Shown: positions 11,132-20,469, counted from the stretch's first letter. The stretch is 64,000 bases of DNA from Paramesorhizobium deserti (GCF_001558695.1 NZ_LNTU01000001.1:496001-560000), one strand, 5' to 3'. The notes: a model not told the origin generated them from the sequence alone. Made by a program: numbers and translations.

Positions 11132-12309
11132 CCGGCGACCTTCCGCTTTCCCGATGCCAGACGGTCCAGCCCGCGGCGGATGGCGGCGTCGAGCTTCTGC
11201 AACTGGCTGGCATGGAAGGCCCTGCCGTCGAGCCGCTGGCGATCGCCATTTCGCACGCCGGCGATCATGGCGCTGACGGCGGCGGCGAATGCGACGGGCT
11301 CGTCGGCCACGACGCAATTGGCCGGCAGCGATGCAATGCCGCGCACCGAGCGCGATGTCGCCACGCTTGGCATGCCCAGTTCGAATGTCTCGATGGTCTT
11401 CAACTGGACGCCGGTGCCGGCGCGGCTGACCAGCGGTATGACCGCCGAGCTTTCGACGAAGGCCGTGGCATCAGGCACCCTGCCTGCGAAGGCCACGCCC
11501 GGCCATGCTGAGCGCAGATCGGCGGGCGTGCCGCCCGCGACGGCGATGCCGATGCCGGGATCGAGCAACGGCTTGACCTCACGCAGAAACCATTCCAGGC
11601 CGATGCGGTTCGGAGCCCAGGTCCAGGTGCCGATCAGGCCGAGATCATGGGCGACGGGGAGCAAAGGTCGCGGCCTTATCTCCTTGCGCGTCACCAGCGG
11701 CAGTGCCGCAAAGCGCTCCGGCGGAAGACCGAAGGTTTTGCCGTCGTCCTCCGCCAGGGTATAGACGAAATCCGCCCGGTCGCAGAGCCGGGCTTCCAGC
11801 CCGCGAAGGAGCCGCGCCTCGCGCGCGAAGAGCGCTTTCTGGACAAGGCTTCCGGCCGCAGCCGCGTTTTCCTGCGCCGAGCGGTATTCGACGTTATGGG
11901 CCACGAAGATCGACGGCTTGTCGCGGAAAACATGCTCGAAGGCGCCGGCAAGCGGCACGCCATTCAGGACATAGGCATCGAACGGTCCGGCCGAGGCGAT
12001 TGCCGCGCGCAACCTGGCTTCCGGTATCACACGCAATTTGACTGAAGAGACGGTTAGCCCCGCGGCGACCGCCCGGCGCAACCACAGGAGCTTTTGCGCT
12101 AGCCCGGCGGTATCAGTGCGCACATCCACCTCGCCCAGGAGGATCGTATTTTCCGGATCTGAAGGCTGCTTGCCCGGCCAGGTGAAGCCCAATACCGTCA
12201 CGCGTGCGCCGGCCCGGCGAAGGCCGTCAATGATCGCCGCATTGGCGATCTCGTAACCGGTGGTCGGCTCACCATCGGGAACAAGCGACGTGACGAATAA
12301 GAGGTGCAT
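11128..12309 (-). CDS. Glycosyltransferase family 4 protein
   Basis: This 393-residue GT-B fold protein has an N-terminal LLFVTSLVPDGEPTTGYEIANA block (glycine-rich acceptor-side loop), IFVAHNVEYRS near residue 120, and a C-terminal half with LGLIGTWTWAPN and a late conserved block FELGMPSVATSRSVRG in place of the EPFG-type EX7E motif. The length is normal for GT4. Start ATG 12309 is chosen because the glycosyltransferase fold begins there; the open frame extends 18 codons upstream. It is first of a three-gene minus operon and divergent from the GT2 gene. Confidence 0.85.
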   Translation of the reverse strand: MHLLFVTSLVPDGEPTTGYEIANAAIIDGLRRAGARVTVLGFTWPGKQPSDPENTILLGEVDVRTDTAGLAQKLLWLRRAVAAGLTVSSVKLRVIPEARLRAAIASAGPFDAYVLNGVPLAGAFEHVFRDKPSIFVAHNVEYRSAQENAAAAGSLVQKALFAREARLLRGLEARLCDRADFVYTLAEDDGKTFGLPPERFAALPLVTRKEIRPRPLLPVAHDLGLIGTWTWAPNRIGLEWFLREVKPLLDPGIGIAVAGGTPADLRSAWPGVAFAGRVPDATAFVESSAVIPLVSRAGTGVQLKTIETFELGMPSVATSRSVRGIASLPANCVVADEPVAFAAAVSAMIAGVRNGDRQRLDGRAFHASQLQKLDAAIRRGLDRLASGKRKVAG

Positions 12310-12479
12310 CGGCCCTACTGGAAGTCGAAATGCAAGACAGGCAATTGCCTGCCATGGGAGCATAAGCGGGCGAAATGAAGGCTTGATTAATCGATATGGC
12401 GTGTTGCCGGCTCGCGCCGCCGTTAATCGAACTCTAAGATCGCAGCGCTAAGCATGGACTGCCCATTGGAACCACCGGA

Positions 12480-13475
12480 ATGAAGCAGCGACTGCCCGAT
12501 AATATCACCATCCTTGCCCAGTCGCCGCAATTGCGCCCCGACGCGATCGAGGTGGTCGTGACGATACCGACCTTCCGGCGCCCGGAGCATCTCATCAGGA
12601 CGCTCCAATCCGTCAAGGCGCAGATGACCGAACGCCGCTTCGCCATCATCGTCATGGAGAACGATGCCGAGGGGCAGGAAGGGGCGAAGGCCGTCCGTCC
12701 GCTCTTCGAGGACGGCACGTTCAAAGGCATCCTGCTCGTCGCGCATGATCGGGGCAATTGCAACGCCTACAATGCCGGCTGGCTGACCGCGCTCACACAG
12801 TTCAAGCACTTCGCCTCGCTTCTCGTGATAGACGACGACGAGATCGCCGATCCGCACTGGCTCGAAAACATGTGCCGGGCACGGGAGACCTACGCCGCCG
12901 ATATCGTCGGCGGGCCGCAGATACCGGTGTTCGAACGGCCGGAGCAGCAGAAATGGGCAAAGCATCCCGTCTTCGCCGCGCCCTATGAGCAGAGCGGCCC
13001 CGTGCCGGTGGTCTATTCCTCCGGCAATCTGCTCGTCTCGCGGCGGGTGCTGGAGGCGATGCCCTACCCCTTCCTTGACCTCATGTTCAATTTCATGGGG
13101 GGCGGCGATTCCGATTTCATCAGCCGGAGCATCCAGAAGGGTTTCAAGGTCGCCTGGTGCGCGGAAGCGCCGATCCGCGAAACCATCCCGAGCCGCCGGC
13201 TGGAGCGCGACTGGATTCGGGCGCGCGGCCTGCGCAACGGCGTGATCTCGACCCTCGTCGAAAAGCGCAAGCGCGCCGACGAACCTTTGGGCAAACCCCG
13301 CGTCGTCGCCAAGAGCCTGGCGCTGCTCGCCTTCTCGCCCTTCAAGGCCATTGCCAAAACGCTGAAATCCGGGTCGCCCTCCTCCGGTCTTTACTATATC
13401 CATGTGGGTCTCGGCCGCGTTCTGGCCGAATTCGGATATGCCAATGAGCAATACCGCCAGCCTGAGAAGAACTGA
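12480..13475 (+). CDS. Glycosyltransferase family 2 protein
   Basis: The product (331 residues) is a GT-A inverting glycosyltransferase. VVVTIPTFRRPEHLIRTLQS near residue 25 is the nucleotide-binding strand, LLVIDDDEIADPHWLE near 115 carries the DxD-like metal site, and GGGDSDF near 205 matches the ED-type catalytic block. The start follows a GGA-containing ribosome site. Its last 32 bases overlap the next gene, the putative polymerase, so the two are transcribed together. Confidence 0.88.
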   Translation: MKQRLPDNITILAQSPQLRPDAIEVVVTIPTFRRPEHLIRTLQSVKAQMTERRFAIIVMENDAEGQEGAKAVRPLFEDGTFKGILLVAHDRGNCNAYNAGWLTALTQFKHFASLLVIDDDEIADPHWLENMCRARETYAADIVGGPQIPVFERPEQQKWAKHPVFAAPYEQSGPVPVVYSSGNLLVSRRVLEAMPYPFLDLMFNFMGGGDSDFISRSIQKGFKVAWCAEAPIRETIPSRRLERDWIRARGLRNGVISTLVEKRKRADEPLGKPRVVAKSLALLAFSPFKAIAKTLKSGSPSSGLYYIHVGLGRVLAEFGYANEQYRQPEKN

Positions 13476-14754
13476 CAGCCGCGCACGGCCCGCCATTTCG
13501 ATGCGGATGGCGGCGATCGTGCTGGCGACGCTGATCCTGTCGGTTCTTCTGATCTCCTTCCGGCCCTATCAGCCCGCCGGTGGAACGGAGGGCGAGGGTG
13601 GCGACCTGATCAACCAGCTCGGCTTCGGCGGGCTCGGCGGTCTGGCCATCCTTTCGGTGCTGATGCTGGCGAAGCCGCGCACCATCGCCGCGATGGCGAG
13701 CCCGCTCTGGCTCCTGATGCTCGGTTTCGTGGTGCTGTCATCACGCGTCTCGCCAGACCCTCAGGCGGCGTTGCGCGCCGTCATATTCACCATGATCGGC
13801 ATGATCTGCGTCATCTCGGTCCTGTGCCTGCCGCGCGATGGTGACGGCTTCTCGATGACGCTGACCGTCTCGGCGGCGCTGGTGCTGATGCTTTCCTATG
13901 CCGGGCTGGTGCTCGTGCCCGATCTCGCGACGCACGGCTATGACGCGCTGGAGCCGCAGAATTCCTATCTCTGGCGCGGCGTCTTTTCGCACAAGAACGT
14001 CGCCGCTCCGGTGATGGCGGCGTTCTTCTTCGCCGGTATCTATCTGATGCGGCGGCGATGGTTCATCTCGGGCGCGCTCGTTGCCATTGGCGCGCTCGTC
14101 TTCGTCACCCAGACCGGATCGAAGACCTCGACCGCGCTCGTGCCGCTGGTCGCGCTCATGGTGGCCCTGCCAGGCATTCTGGGCCTGCGGCCACTGGCAG
14201 CGGCAGGCGTCTTCGCGGCGCAGATCGTCTTTTTCTGCTTCACCATCGGCACAGTGCTCTTTCCACCCTTTGCGCGGATCGTCGAGAGCCTGGTTTCGGA
14301 CCCGACATTCACCGGGCGCACCTCGATCTGGCGGTTTGTGCTGGAAAAGCTCGCTGAGAGACCCTGGACCGGCTACGGCTTCGAAAGTTTCTGGTCGACG
14401 CCCGTCGTCATGGAGGCGGCCAATCCCTATTATCTCGACTGGGACGTGCGCGGCATCGTGCATGGGCACAACGGCTATCTGGACATAGCGGTGACGATGG
14501 GAATTCCGGCCCTCATCTGCGCCGTCATCGTCATCATTCTCATGCCGCTCGTCGATTATGTCCGCTGCCGGCGCAACCGCGAGAACGTGCTTCTCGCCGA
14601 TTTCTTCATGATGATCCTGACCTTCTCGACGCTCAACGCCTTTCTGGAGAGCTTCTTCTTCCGGCGTGTCGATCCGGTCTGGCTGATGCTGGTTCTCGCC
14701 ATTTTCGGCCTGCGGATGACCGCCCGGGTGGCGCTCTCGCCACGCGAGAAATAA
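13444..14754 (+). CDS. O-antigen ligase/Wzy-like polysaccharide polymerase
   Basis: This integral membrane protein of about 436 residues has roughly ten hydrophobic segments and one large loop in its second half (about residues 265-350, including the RTSIWRFVLEKLAERPWTG region), which is the O-antigen ligase/Wzy_C signature shape; HGHNGYLDIAVTMG contains the conserved histidine after the loop. It would polymerise or ligate lipid-linked repeat units in the periplasm. Start ATG 13444 lies inside the end of the GT2 gene; ATG 13438 and ATG 13501 are alternatives. With the flippase and chain-length protein it completes a Wzx/Wzy system. Confidence 0.85.
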   Translation: MSNTASLRRTDSRARPAISMRMAAIVLATLILSVLLISFRPYQPAGGTEGEGGDLINQLGFGGLGGLAILSVLMLAKPRTIAAMASPLWLLMLGFVVLSSRVSPDPQAALRAVIFTMIGMICVISVLCLPRDGDGFSMTLTVSAALVLMLSYAGLVLVPDLATHGYDALEPQNSYLWRGVFSHKNVAAPVMAAFFFAGIYLMRRRWFISGALVAIGALVFVTQTGSKTSTALVPLVALMVALPGILGLRPLAAAGVFAAQIVFFCFTIGTVLFPPFARIVESLVSDPTFTGRTSIWRFVLEKLAERPWTGYGFESFWSTPVVMEAANPYYLDWDVRGIVHGHNGYLDIAVTMGIPALICAVIVIILMPLVDYVRCRRNRENVLLADFFMMILTFSTLNAFLESFFFRRVDPVWLMLVLAIFGLRMTARVALSPREK

Positions 14755-14829
14755 AGCTGCGGAGGCAGTTGACCGCAAGCCGGACCCTCGCCAAAGTGCC
14801 GCGCGAAATCGGTGGTCAGAGGTGGAAAG

Positions 14830-15645
14830 ATGAGCGACAGGGTGGTTCTGGTCGGATGCGGTAATATGGGTTTCGCCATGCTGAAGGGCTGGATCGATTC
14901 CGGCGCTCTGCAGCCGGAGAACGTCCATGTGGTGGAGCCGGCGGAGGCTTTGCGTGAACGCGCGGGCGCGCTTGGCGTCCGCGCCGTTGCCGAGGCAAGC
15001 GCCCTTCCCGCCGACCTCAAGCCGCGCATGGTGCTCGTCGCCGTCAAGCCGCAGGTGATGGCGCAAATCATTCCCGCTTATGCGCGCTTCGCCGGCGAGG
15101 CGACGTTCGTCAGCGTCGCCGCCGGCATTCCGGTGGCGCTTTTCGAAAAACATCTCGGCGACAAGGCGGCCGTCATCCGCTGCATGCCGAACACGCCCGC
15201 GGCCATCGGCAAGGGGATGCTGGTGACCTACAGGAACGCCAATGTGAAGGACGAGGACATGGCCTTCGTCACCGAACTCCTGAAAACGAGCGGTCAGGTC
15301 GCCAGCATCGCCGACGAGGGGCTGATGGATGCGGTGACGGCGGTTTCCGGCTCGGGCCCGGCCTATGTCTTCCATTTCATCGAATGCCTGACGGATGCGG
15401 GCGTCACGGCCGGGCTGGAGCGGGATACAGCGGCGCTGCTCGCCATGCAGACCGTCCATGGCGCGGGGGCGCTTGCCGCACACAGCAGCGACACCCCATC
15501 AAGACTGCGCGAACAGGTGACGAGCCCCAACGGGACGACCGCAGCGGCGCTCGACGTGCTGATGGGCGAGAACCGCCTGAAGAACCTAGTCGAAGAAGCG
15601 GTGGAGGCGGCGAAACAACGTTCCATCGAGCTCGGGAAAGGTTGA
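14830..15645 (+). CDS. proC: Pyrroline-5-carboxylate reductase
   Basis: The enzyme (271 residues) reduces 1-pyrroline-5-carboxylate to proline with NAD(P)H. VVLVGCGNMGFAMLKGW opens the Rossmann fold, VAVKPQVM and RCMPNTPAAIGKG are family blocks, and the C-terminal part holds VSGSGPAYVF plus the segment with TVHGAGAL and LREQVTSPNGTTAAAL, the P5CR signature. Start ATG 14830 follows GGTGGAAAG. The gene stands alone, 75 bases after the polymerase gene. Confidence 0.97.
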   Translation: MSDRVVLVGCGNMGFAMLKGWIDSGALQPENVHVVEPAEALRERAGALGVRAVAEASALPADLKPRMVLVAVKPQVMAQIIPAYARFAGEATFVSVAAGIPVALFEKHLGDKAAVIRCMPNTPAAIGKGMLVTYRNANVKDEDMAFVTELLKTSGQVASIADEGLMDAVTAVSGSGPAYVFHFIECLTDAGVTAGLERDTAALLAMQTVHGAGALAAHSSDTPSRLREQVTSPNGTTAAALDVLMGENRLKNLVEEAVEAAKQRSIELGKG

Positions 15646-15917
15646 CGCTTGCTTGCGGCGCCAAAAAAGTGAATGCGAATATTCTTCCACAAAGCCGCTA
15701 TTTTCAGACGGAAATTACTCAAAACCCCGCGTTCTCCGCAAGAACGGCAGCCACTCTGCTCCTGAAGCTGAATGTTCCACCATTCCACCTGGATGGATGA
15801 CGCATGTTTTCTTGCAATCCGTCACAAAACACCTGTACCCTGTGATCTCATCGCCGACGGCCTTGAGTACGGTCATGGGCAATCTTCAGGCCAATAACCG
15901 AGAGTGAGGAAACAGAC

Positions 15918-16259
15918 ATGACGAGTTTGCTCCCCCCGCTTTATGAAGGTCATGCGCCGATTTATCTGCACAACGCATTCCAGGATGCGGTGGATGCATA
16001 TGAGGACTGGATTGCAGGCGCCGATGAGCCTGCCGTCGATGTCAATGGCAAGCATACGCGCATCAGCGTGGTGTTTCGCCGCCTGTGGAGCTGCACGGAC
16101 GTGATTCCGATGCGAACGCTCGATGCCCTGCGCGATCTGGTGCCGGAAGCATCGTTGCAATCGGGTGAAAGCGGCACGACCTATGCGCAGGCCGCACGGG
16201 CCATGCGCTCGCTTTGCGAGCAGCGCCAGAAGCGGAAACTGCCGGTCATCCTCCCCTGA
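15918..16259 (+). CDS. Conserved hypothetical protein
   Basis: This is a 113-residue soluble protein with no signal peptide or membrane segment. It is acidic in the N-terminal half and has a basic tail (REQRQKRK-like cluster near the C-terminus). A good ribosome site (GAGGAAA) precedes the ATG, and a strong terminator follows directly, so it is a real single-gene unit. No domain was recognised. The 272-bp gap before it shows no further gene. Confidence 0.75.
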   Translation: MTSLLPPLYEGHAPIYLHNAFQDAVDAYEDWIAGADEPAVDVNGKHTRISVVFRRLWSCTDVIPMRTLDALRDLVPEASLQSGESGTTYAQAARAMRSLCEQRQKRKLPVILP

Positions 16260-16283
16260 ACATCCGGCAGAACGAACAGACAG

Positions 16284-16306
16284 ACGGCCCTTTCGAGGGC
16301 CGTTTT
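16284..16306 (+). terminator. Rho-independent terminator after the 113-residue gene
   Basis: ACGGCCC and GGGCCGT form a perfect 7-bp stem with a 6-base TTTCGA loop, followed by TTTT. It lies 24 bases after the stop of the preceding gene and 20 bases before the stop of the convergent lrgB-like gene. Confidence 0.88.
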
Positions 16307-16325
16307 CATTTCGGGAGGACCCGCC

Positions 16326-17024
16326 TTATCGCAGGAGATAGGCGAGAACCGGCGCCGCCAGCACATTCGCCATGCCGACCATCACCATGACCAGCCCGGC
16401 GATCGAGCCTTCCTCAAGGCCGATCTGACGGGCCTTAACGACGCCTGCGCCATGGGCGCCCATGCCGAAGAGTGCGCCGCGCGCCAGCGTCGAGCGCAAG
16501 GGCAGCCAATGCAGCATCACCTCGCCGAGTGCAGCGCCGAAGACGCCAGTGAAGGCAACGAACACGGCCGTCAGCGACGGCACGCCGCCGATATCGCCCG
16601 AAACTGTCATGGCGAAGGGCGTGCTCATGGAGCGCGGCAGGAGGCTCAGCCGCAATGTCTCGTTGAGGCCGAGCAGGCTGGCGAGGCCCCAAGCGGTGAG
16701 CATCGCCGTAGTGCTGCCGACCAGGACGCCGGCGAGCAGAACCGGCCAGTGGCGGCGGATAATCGCACGCTGCTGATAGATGGGAATAGCGAAAGCGACG
16801 GTCGCGGGCCCAAGGAGCGCCAGCAGCCAATGGGTGCTGCCGATATAGACCCGGTAATCGCTGTGCAGCATCAGGACGATGGCGATCAGCAAAGCCGGCG
16901 TGACCGCCAGCGGCGTCAGCCACCAGCGTGGCCAGCGCCGATAAAGGCTCTTGGCCGCGAGATAGAGGAGGATCGTCGCGAGCGACCAGAATATCGTCTG
17001 GAAGATGGGATCATTCGACCACAT
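16326..17024 (-). CDS. LrgB/CidB/YohK family membrane protein
   Basis: The product (232 residues, about seven membrane segments) belongs to the LrgB family, partner of LrgA/CidA in holin-like membrane complexes linked in other bacteria to murein hydrolase control, pyruvate/overflow metabolism and 3-hydroxypropionate tolerance. The blocks LLPRSMSTPFAMTVSGDIGG and LFGMGAHGAGVVKARQIG are family signatures. Its start overlaps the lrgA-like gene by 14 bases, so the two are coupled. Confidence 0.9.
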   Translation of the reverse strand: MWSNDPIFQTIFWSLATILLYLAAKSLYRRWPRWWLTPLAVTPALLIAIVLMLHSDYRVYIGSTHWLLALLGPATVAFAIPIYQQRAIIRRHWPVLLAGVLVGSTTAMLTAWGLASLLGLNETLRLSLLPRSMSTPFAMTVSGDIGGVPSLTAVFVAFTGVFGAALGEVMLHWLPLRSTLARGALFGMGAHGAGVVKARQIGLEEGSIAGLVMVMVGMANVLAAPVLAYLLR

Positions 17025-17418
17025 GGCGAGACGTCCAGCGATAGCAGAGATCGACCGTCAGTGCGGTGACGCCCATCACCGTCAGCGTGCCGACGAGGAT
17101 GACCGCCAGCACCTTGAGCCCGAGCAGGCCGATGAACTCGCGGTGGTCGAGCACGGCAAGCACGGCGGGCACGAAGAACAGGAGCATCTCCGCGAGGAAC
17201 CACTCGGCCCCGCGCTTCATGCTGAACAGGCTGATGCGCCCGCTGACAAGCAGGCCCAGCACCAGCAGCATGCCGACGATGCCGCCGGGGACAGGCAGAC
17301 CAAGAACGCGCACGACAGCCTCGCCCACCAGCCAGAAGCCGAACAGAAGTCCGATCTGCAAAAGGCGGCTGTGATGTACCGTGTGGCGGGAAAGCGTGAG
17401 AAGCCGGTGCGTTGTCAT
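17011..17418 (-). CDS. LrgA/CidA/YohJ family holin-like protein
   Basis: The product (135 residues, four membrane segments) contains the family block GLPVPGGIVGMLLVLGLL near residue 40 and LLFFVPAVLAVLDH near 80. Start ATG 17418 has GGAGAT at eight bases; a longer open frame upstream reads antisense to the LysR gene and is not used. It is the first gene of the lrgA-lrgB pair and lies 91 bases from the divergent LysR gene, the classical arrangement in which the LysR protein (CidR-like) controls the pair. Confidence 0.9.
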   Translation of the reverse strand: MTTHRLLTLSRHTVHHSRLLQIGLLFGFWLVGEAVVRVLGLPVPGGIVGMLLVLGLLVSGRISLFSMKRGAEWFLAEMLLFFVPAVLAVLDHREFIGLLGLKVLAVILVGTLTVMGVTALTVDLCYRWTSRHVVE

Positions 17419-17509
17419 GTGGTTGATCTCCGTGGGCGCAATATAGGAGGCAAAGGGCCATGAATAAATTGAATTGATTGCATCGCAGCTATTCTGATAT
17501 GGAATGGCT

Positions 17510-18397
17510 ATGAACTTCCGAGCACTCCATGCATTCGTGGAGGTGGTCAGGCAGGGAGGCTTTTCCCAGGCCGCCAAAACCATCCACGCCACGCAGTCCA
17601 CCGTCAGCAAGGCGGTCAAGCAGCTCGAAGACGAGCTCGGCGCCGTGCTTCTCGACCGCAGCGACAGGAACACGCTGACGGCAGCGGGGGAAATCGTCTA
17701 TCGCCGGGCGCTGGCGATGCTCGCCGAGCGGGATGATCTCGTAGCCGAGCTCAACGAGTTGCGGGGGCTGAAACGGGGCGTTCTCAGGCTGGGCCTGCCG
17801 CCGATCGGCAGCAGCATTCTCTTCGCACCCGTGTTCGCCGCCTACAGGAACCTGCATCCCGATATCGACATCCGCCTTATCGAGCACGGCAGCAAGCGGC
17901 TCGAGGAGCTTCTGCTTGCCGGCGAACTGGAAATCATCGCCTCGCTGCTTCCCGTGGCCGAGGATTTCGAATGGCAGGATGTGCGGCGCGAGCCGATCGT
18001 CGCGCTGCTTCCCCTCTCCCATCCCGCCACGGACGGGAGCGCAGCGGCGCTTAGCGACCTCACTACCCTTCCCTTCATCCTGTTCGAGAGCGGGTTTGCG
18101 CTCAACCAGATCATCCTCGACGCCTGCGACCGCCGGGGTTTCACGCCCGAGATCGCCGTGCGCAGCAGCCAGATCGATTTCATCGTCGAGCTGGCCGCCA
18201 CCGGCATGGGCGTCGGCTTCCTGCCGCGGATGATCGCCGAACAGCGCAGGCATCCCGCCGTTCGCCTCATACCGATCGACGATGAGCAGATGGAATGGCA
18301 CATGGCGCTGGTCTGGCGGCGCGGCGCCTATCTCTCCCATGCCGCGAAGGCATGGCTGGAGCTTGCCCGCTCGCCCGGTGCGGCACTTCCGAAATAG
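17510..18397 (+). CDS. LysR family transcriptional regulator
   Basis: The product (295 residues) has the LysR winged HTH at residues 1-60 (RALHAFVEVVRQGGFSQAA, then TQSTVSKAVKQLEDELG) and a periplasmic-binding-like effector domain from about residue 88. ATG 17510 sits six bases after GGA; ATG 17504 is an alternative start adding two residues. It is divergent from the lrgAB-like pair and most likely regulates it, as CidR does. The effector is not evident from sequence. Confidence 0.92.
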   Translation: MNFRALHAFVEVVRQGGFSQAAKTIHATQSTVSKAVKQLEDELGAVLLDRSDRNTLTAAGEIVYRRALAMLAERDDLVAELNELRGLKRGVLRLGLPPIGSSILFAPVFAAYRNLHPDIDIRLIEHGSKRLEELLLAGELEIIASLLPVAEDFEWQDVRREPIVALLPLSHPATDGSAAALSDLTTLPFILFESGFALNQIILDACDRRGFTPEIAVRSSQIDFIVELAATGMGVGFLPRMIAEQRRHPAVRLIPIDDEQMEWHMALVWRRGAYLSHAAKAWLELARSPGAALPK

Positions 18398-18499
18398 GCG
18401 ACAGGCGCCCGCCTTCATCATCTACTTTGACGTTCCGGGCTTGATCTGCAGGATTTTGGGCTTAACTTTTATAGATCAACGCATCCAAAGGAGGTTCCG

Positions 18500-18685
18500 A
18501 TGGAAGGGCAGGTTGTTTTCTACAAGGGCGACCGGATTTTGTACCGGCACCGGATCGAAGTGCGCGACGATGATTTCTCGAAAGGCGTCAACGACGCGAT
18601 CATCGCATTCCAGCGCAACTATTCCGGCTTTGATCTGGCCGATGAGGACGTGCATATCCGCGTGAAAAAGCCAGGCGAGACCTGA
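18500..18685 (+). CDS. Small conserved hypothetical protein (61 residues)
   Basis: This short soluble protein is rich in charged residues and aromatic positions (VFYKGDRILYRHRI, FQRNYSGFDL). It has no signal peptide or membrane segment. A near-consensus AGGAGG at 18489-18494 before the ATG and a hairpin after the stop support it as an expressed gene. The pattern of alternating strands suggests a small beta-rich fold, but no family was recognised. Confidence 0.7.
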   Translation: MEGQVVFYKGDRILYRHRIEVRDDDFSKGVNDAIIAFQRNYSGFDLADEDVHIRVKKPGET

Positions 18686-18688
18686 TCG

Positions 18689-18713
18689 GAACCGGTTTTT
18701 CGGTTCAGTTTTG
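18689..18713 (+). terminator. Probable terminator after the 61-residue gene
   Basis: GAACCG and CGGTTC form a 6-bp stem with a 6-base loop (GTTTTT), followed by a T-rich tract (AGTTTTGCTT), four bases after the stop. The remaining approximately 280 bases to the next gene show no gene or recognisable site. Confidence 0.55.
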
Positions 18714-18994
18714 CTTCAATTAGAACCTGGCCCGTCGCGTGCGACGCGGTGGGCGTCGGGAATGCGATGCCGATATCCATGAGATCGCGGCCCTGAAGCT
18801 CTTATCGGCTGATGCGATAATGCTTCCAGCAGCCGCGGCCATAATGGCATCTTCATTCCGGTGAGAAGCCTTCATACCACATGGCAGTATTGCCGTGGTT
18901 GCGGCCCGATTTACCCGTTGAGTATTTCGGCGTTTGGACTAAAAACGGGCTTCATGCCTCGTTTCCGAGGGATATCCCATCTGGAAAGCCCGAA

Positions 18995-19618
18995 ATGTCC
19001 TCCTCACGCAAGAAACTCGTCATCGTCGGAAACGGCGCCCTGCCCCGCGATCTCTCGGCTGAAATCGATGCCGCGCAATTCGCCCTCCGGTTCAACGAAC
19101 CGAAGGCTTCGATCGGCATGAGCGGCACGCGCACCGACCTTCTGATGATGGCCAATTCCAGCAAGCCCATGCAGAGGCGGCTCGATGACCCCGATTTCCC
19201 CCATTCGCCGATCTTTGTCGCGGCGAAGGAGATCATGCTGGCCTATCACCCGCGCATCATCGAGAAATATTTCATCAAGCCGAACATTCTTTCACGCCTG
19301 AAGGGCCGGCGCGTGGACTGGACCTGGCGGGCGATCGACGAGTTCGGCGCCGCCGGCAAGGAAATCCGGGTCATGCCACCCCAATTCTATCTCGCCGGCT
19401 GTCAGGAGCTTGGGCTTCCCGAAGCAAAGATGCATGAAGTGTTTCCAAGCACCGGCTATTTCGGTATCTGGTACATCCTGCAGCATTTCCCCAGGGAGGC
19501 GTGGGACATCAGGCTCTGCGGGTTCAGTTGGGAGGGATGGAAACGTCACGCCTGGGCAGATGAGCGCAAATGGGTCGCGGACAAAGTCGAGAACGGACGC
19601 ATAACCCTGCTCGAATAA
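18995..19618 (+). CDS. Sialyltransferase-like (GT29-type) / 'urease operon accessory'-like protein
   Basis: The product (207 residues) opens with LVIVGNGALPRD and then AAQFALRFNEP, which matches the GT29-like pattern (VGNG followed by a V/L-RFN block) seen in bacterial proteins often labelled urease operon accessory protein. The late FPSTGYFGIWYIL block would correspond to the second conserved motif (SSGL/TG-type), and WEGWKRHAW to a third. Start ATG 18995 follows GGAAAG; the frame is open 38 codons further but that part looks non-coding. No urease gene is present in the window. It is followed by another sugar-transfer gene. Confidence 0.6.
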   Translation: MSSSRKKLVIVGNGALPRDLSAEIDAAQFALRFNEPKASIGMSGTRTDLLMMANSSKPMQRRLDDPDFPHSPIFVAAKEIMLAYHPRIIEKYFIKPNILSRLKGRRVDWTWRAIDEFGAAGKEIRVMPPQFYLAGCQELGLPEAKMHEVFPSTGYFGIWYILQHFPREAWDIRLCGFSWEGWKRHAWADERKWVADKVENGRITLLE

Positions 19619-19682
19619 CCCAATTTTCTTCGCAATTGGGCTGCATCAGCGCGAAGGTATATTTAGCAGAAGGAGATTTGGA

Positions 19683-20384
19683 ATGCACGAACCGCTTAAG
19701 ATATTCATCGGTTGGGATTCCCGTGAGCCTATCGCTTATGAGGTGGCGAAACACTCGGCGCTGAAACATTCGTCAATCCCGCTCGAAATCATTCCGATCA
19801 AGCTGCAGGAACTGGTCGACAGGGGCGTCTATACACGCGAGGTCGATCCGCTCGCTTCCACCGAGTTCACCTATTCCCGCTTCTTCACGCCATGGCTCGC
19901 CGATTACAAGGGCTGGGCGCTGTTCTGCGATTGCGATTTCCTGTTTCTGGGTGATCTGGCCGACTTGAAGCAATACCAAGACCCGTCGAAAGCCGTGCTT
20001 TGCGCCCAGCACGATTATCAACCGAAGGACAGCGTGAAGATGGATGGCAAGGTGCAGACCAGCTATCCGCGCAAGAACTGGTCGTCCTTCATGCTGTTCA
20101 ATTGCGAGCATCCCTCGACCAGGACGCTGACGCCTGACGTGATCAACAAAGAGACCGGCGCCTATCTCCACCGGATGCAATGGGCCAAGGACGAGGAGAT
20201 CGGCTCGCTGCCGATCAACTGGAACTGGCTGGAAGGCTGGAACGAGAAGCCGGAAAAGGGCCTTCCCAACGCCGTGCACTACACGCGCGGTGGCCCCTGG
20301 TTCAAGGATTGGCAGAATGTCGATTATGGCGACCTCTGGCGTGCCGAGGCGACGACGATCGATCCGTCCTGGAAGCCCATGTGA
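19683..20384 (+). CDS. Putative glycosyltransferase (GT8-like)
   Basis: The product (233 residues) has the N-terminal strand LKIFIGWDSREPIAYEVAKHS, a central WALFCDCDFLFLGDLADL with DCDF as DxD metal site near residue 85, and HYTRGGPWFKDW near residue 200, the pattern of GT8-type or related GT-A retaining transferases. It has no membrane segment. AAGGAG at 19668-19673 marks the start. It probably acts with the preceding GT29-like protein on a surface glycan, but donor and acceptor are unknown. Confidence 0.75.
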   Translation: MHEPLKIFIGWDSREPIAYEVAKHSALKHSSIPLEIIPIKLQELVDRGVYTREVDPLASTEFTYSRFFTPWLADYKGWALFCDCDFLFLGDLADLKQYQDPSKAVLCAQHDYQPKDSVKMDGKVQTSYPRKNWSSFMLFNCEHPSTRTLTPDVINKETGAYLHRMQWAKDEEIGSLPINWNWLEGWNEKPEKGLPNAVHYTRGGPWFKDWQNVDYGDLWRAEATTIDPSWKPM

Positions 20385-20469
20385 TCTGCAAGTGAAAGCT
20401 CCGCGGATACTGGTCAAACTGCATGCCCTGGGCTAGAGCAGTTGCAAACCGTATCCGCGAGAGCCATTC

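Noticed and set aside
15653-15907. 84-residue open frame after proC
   Set aside because: Composition is unlike the neighbours, and there is no ribosome site; it looks like promoter DNA of the next gene.
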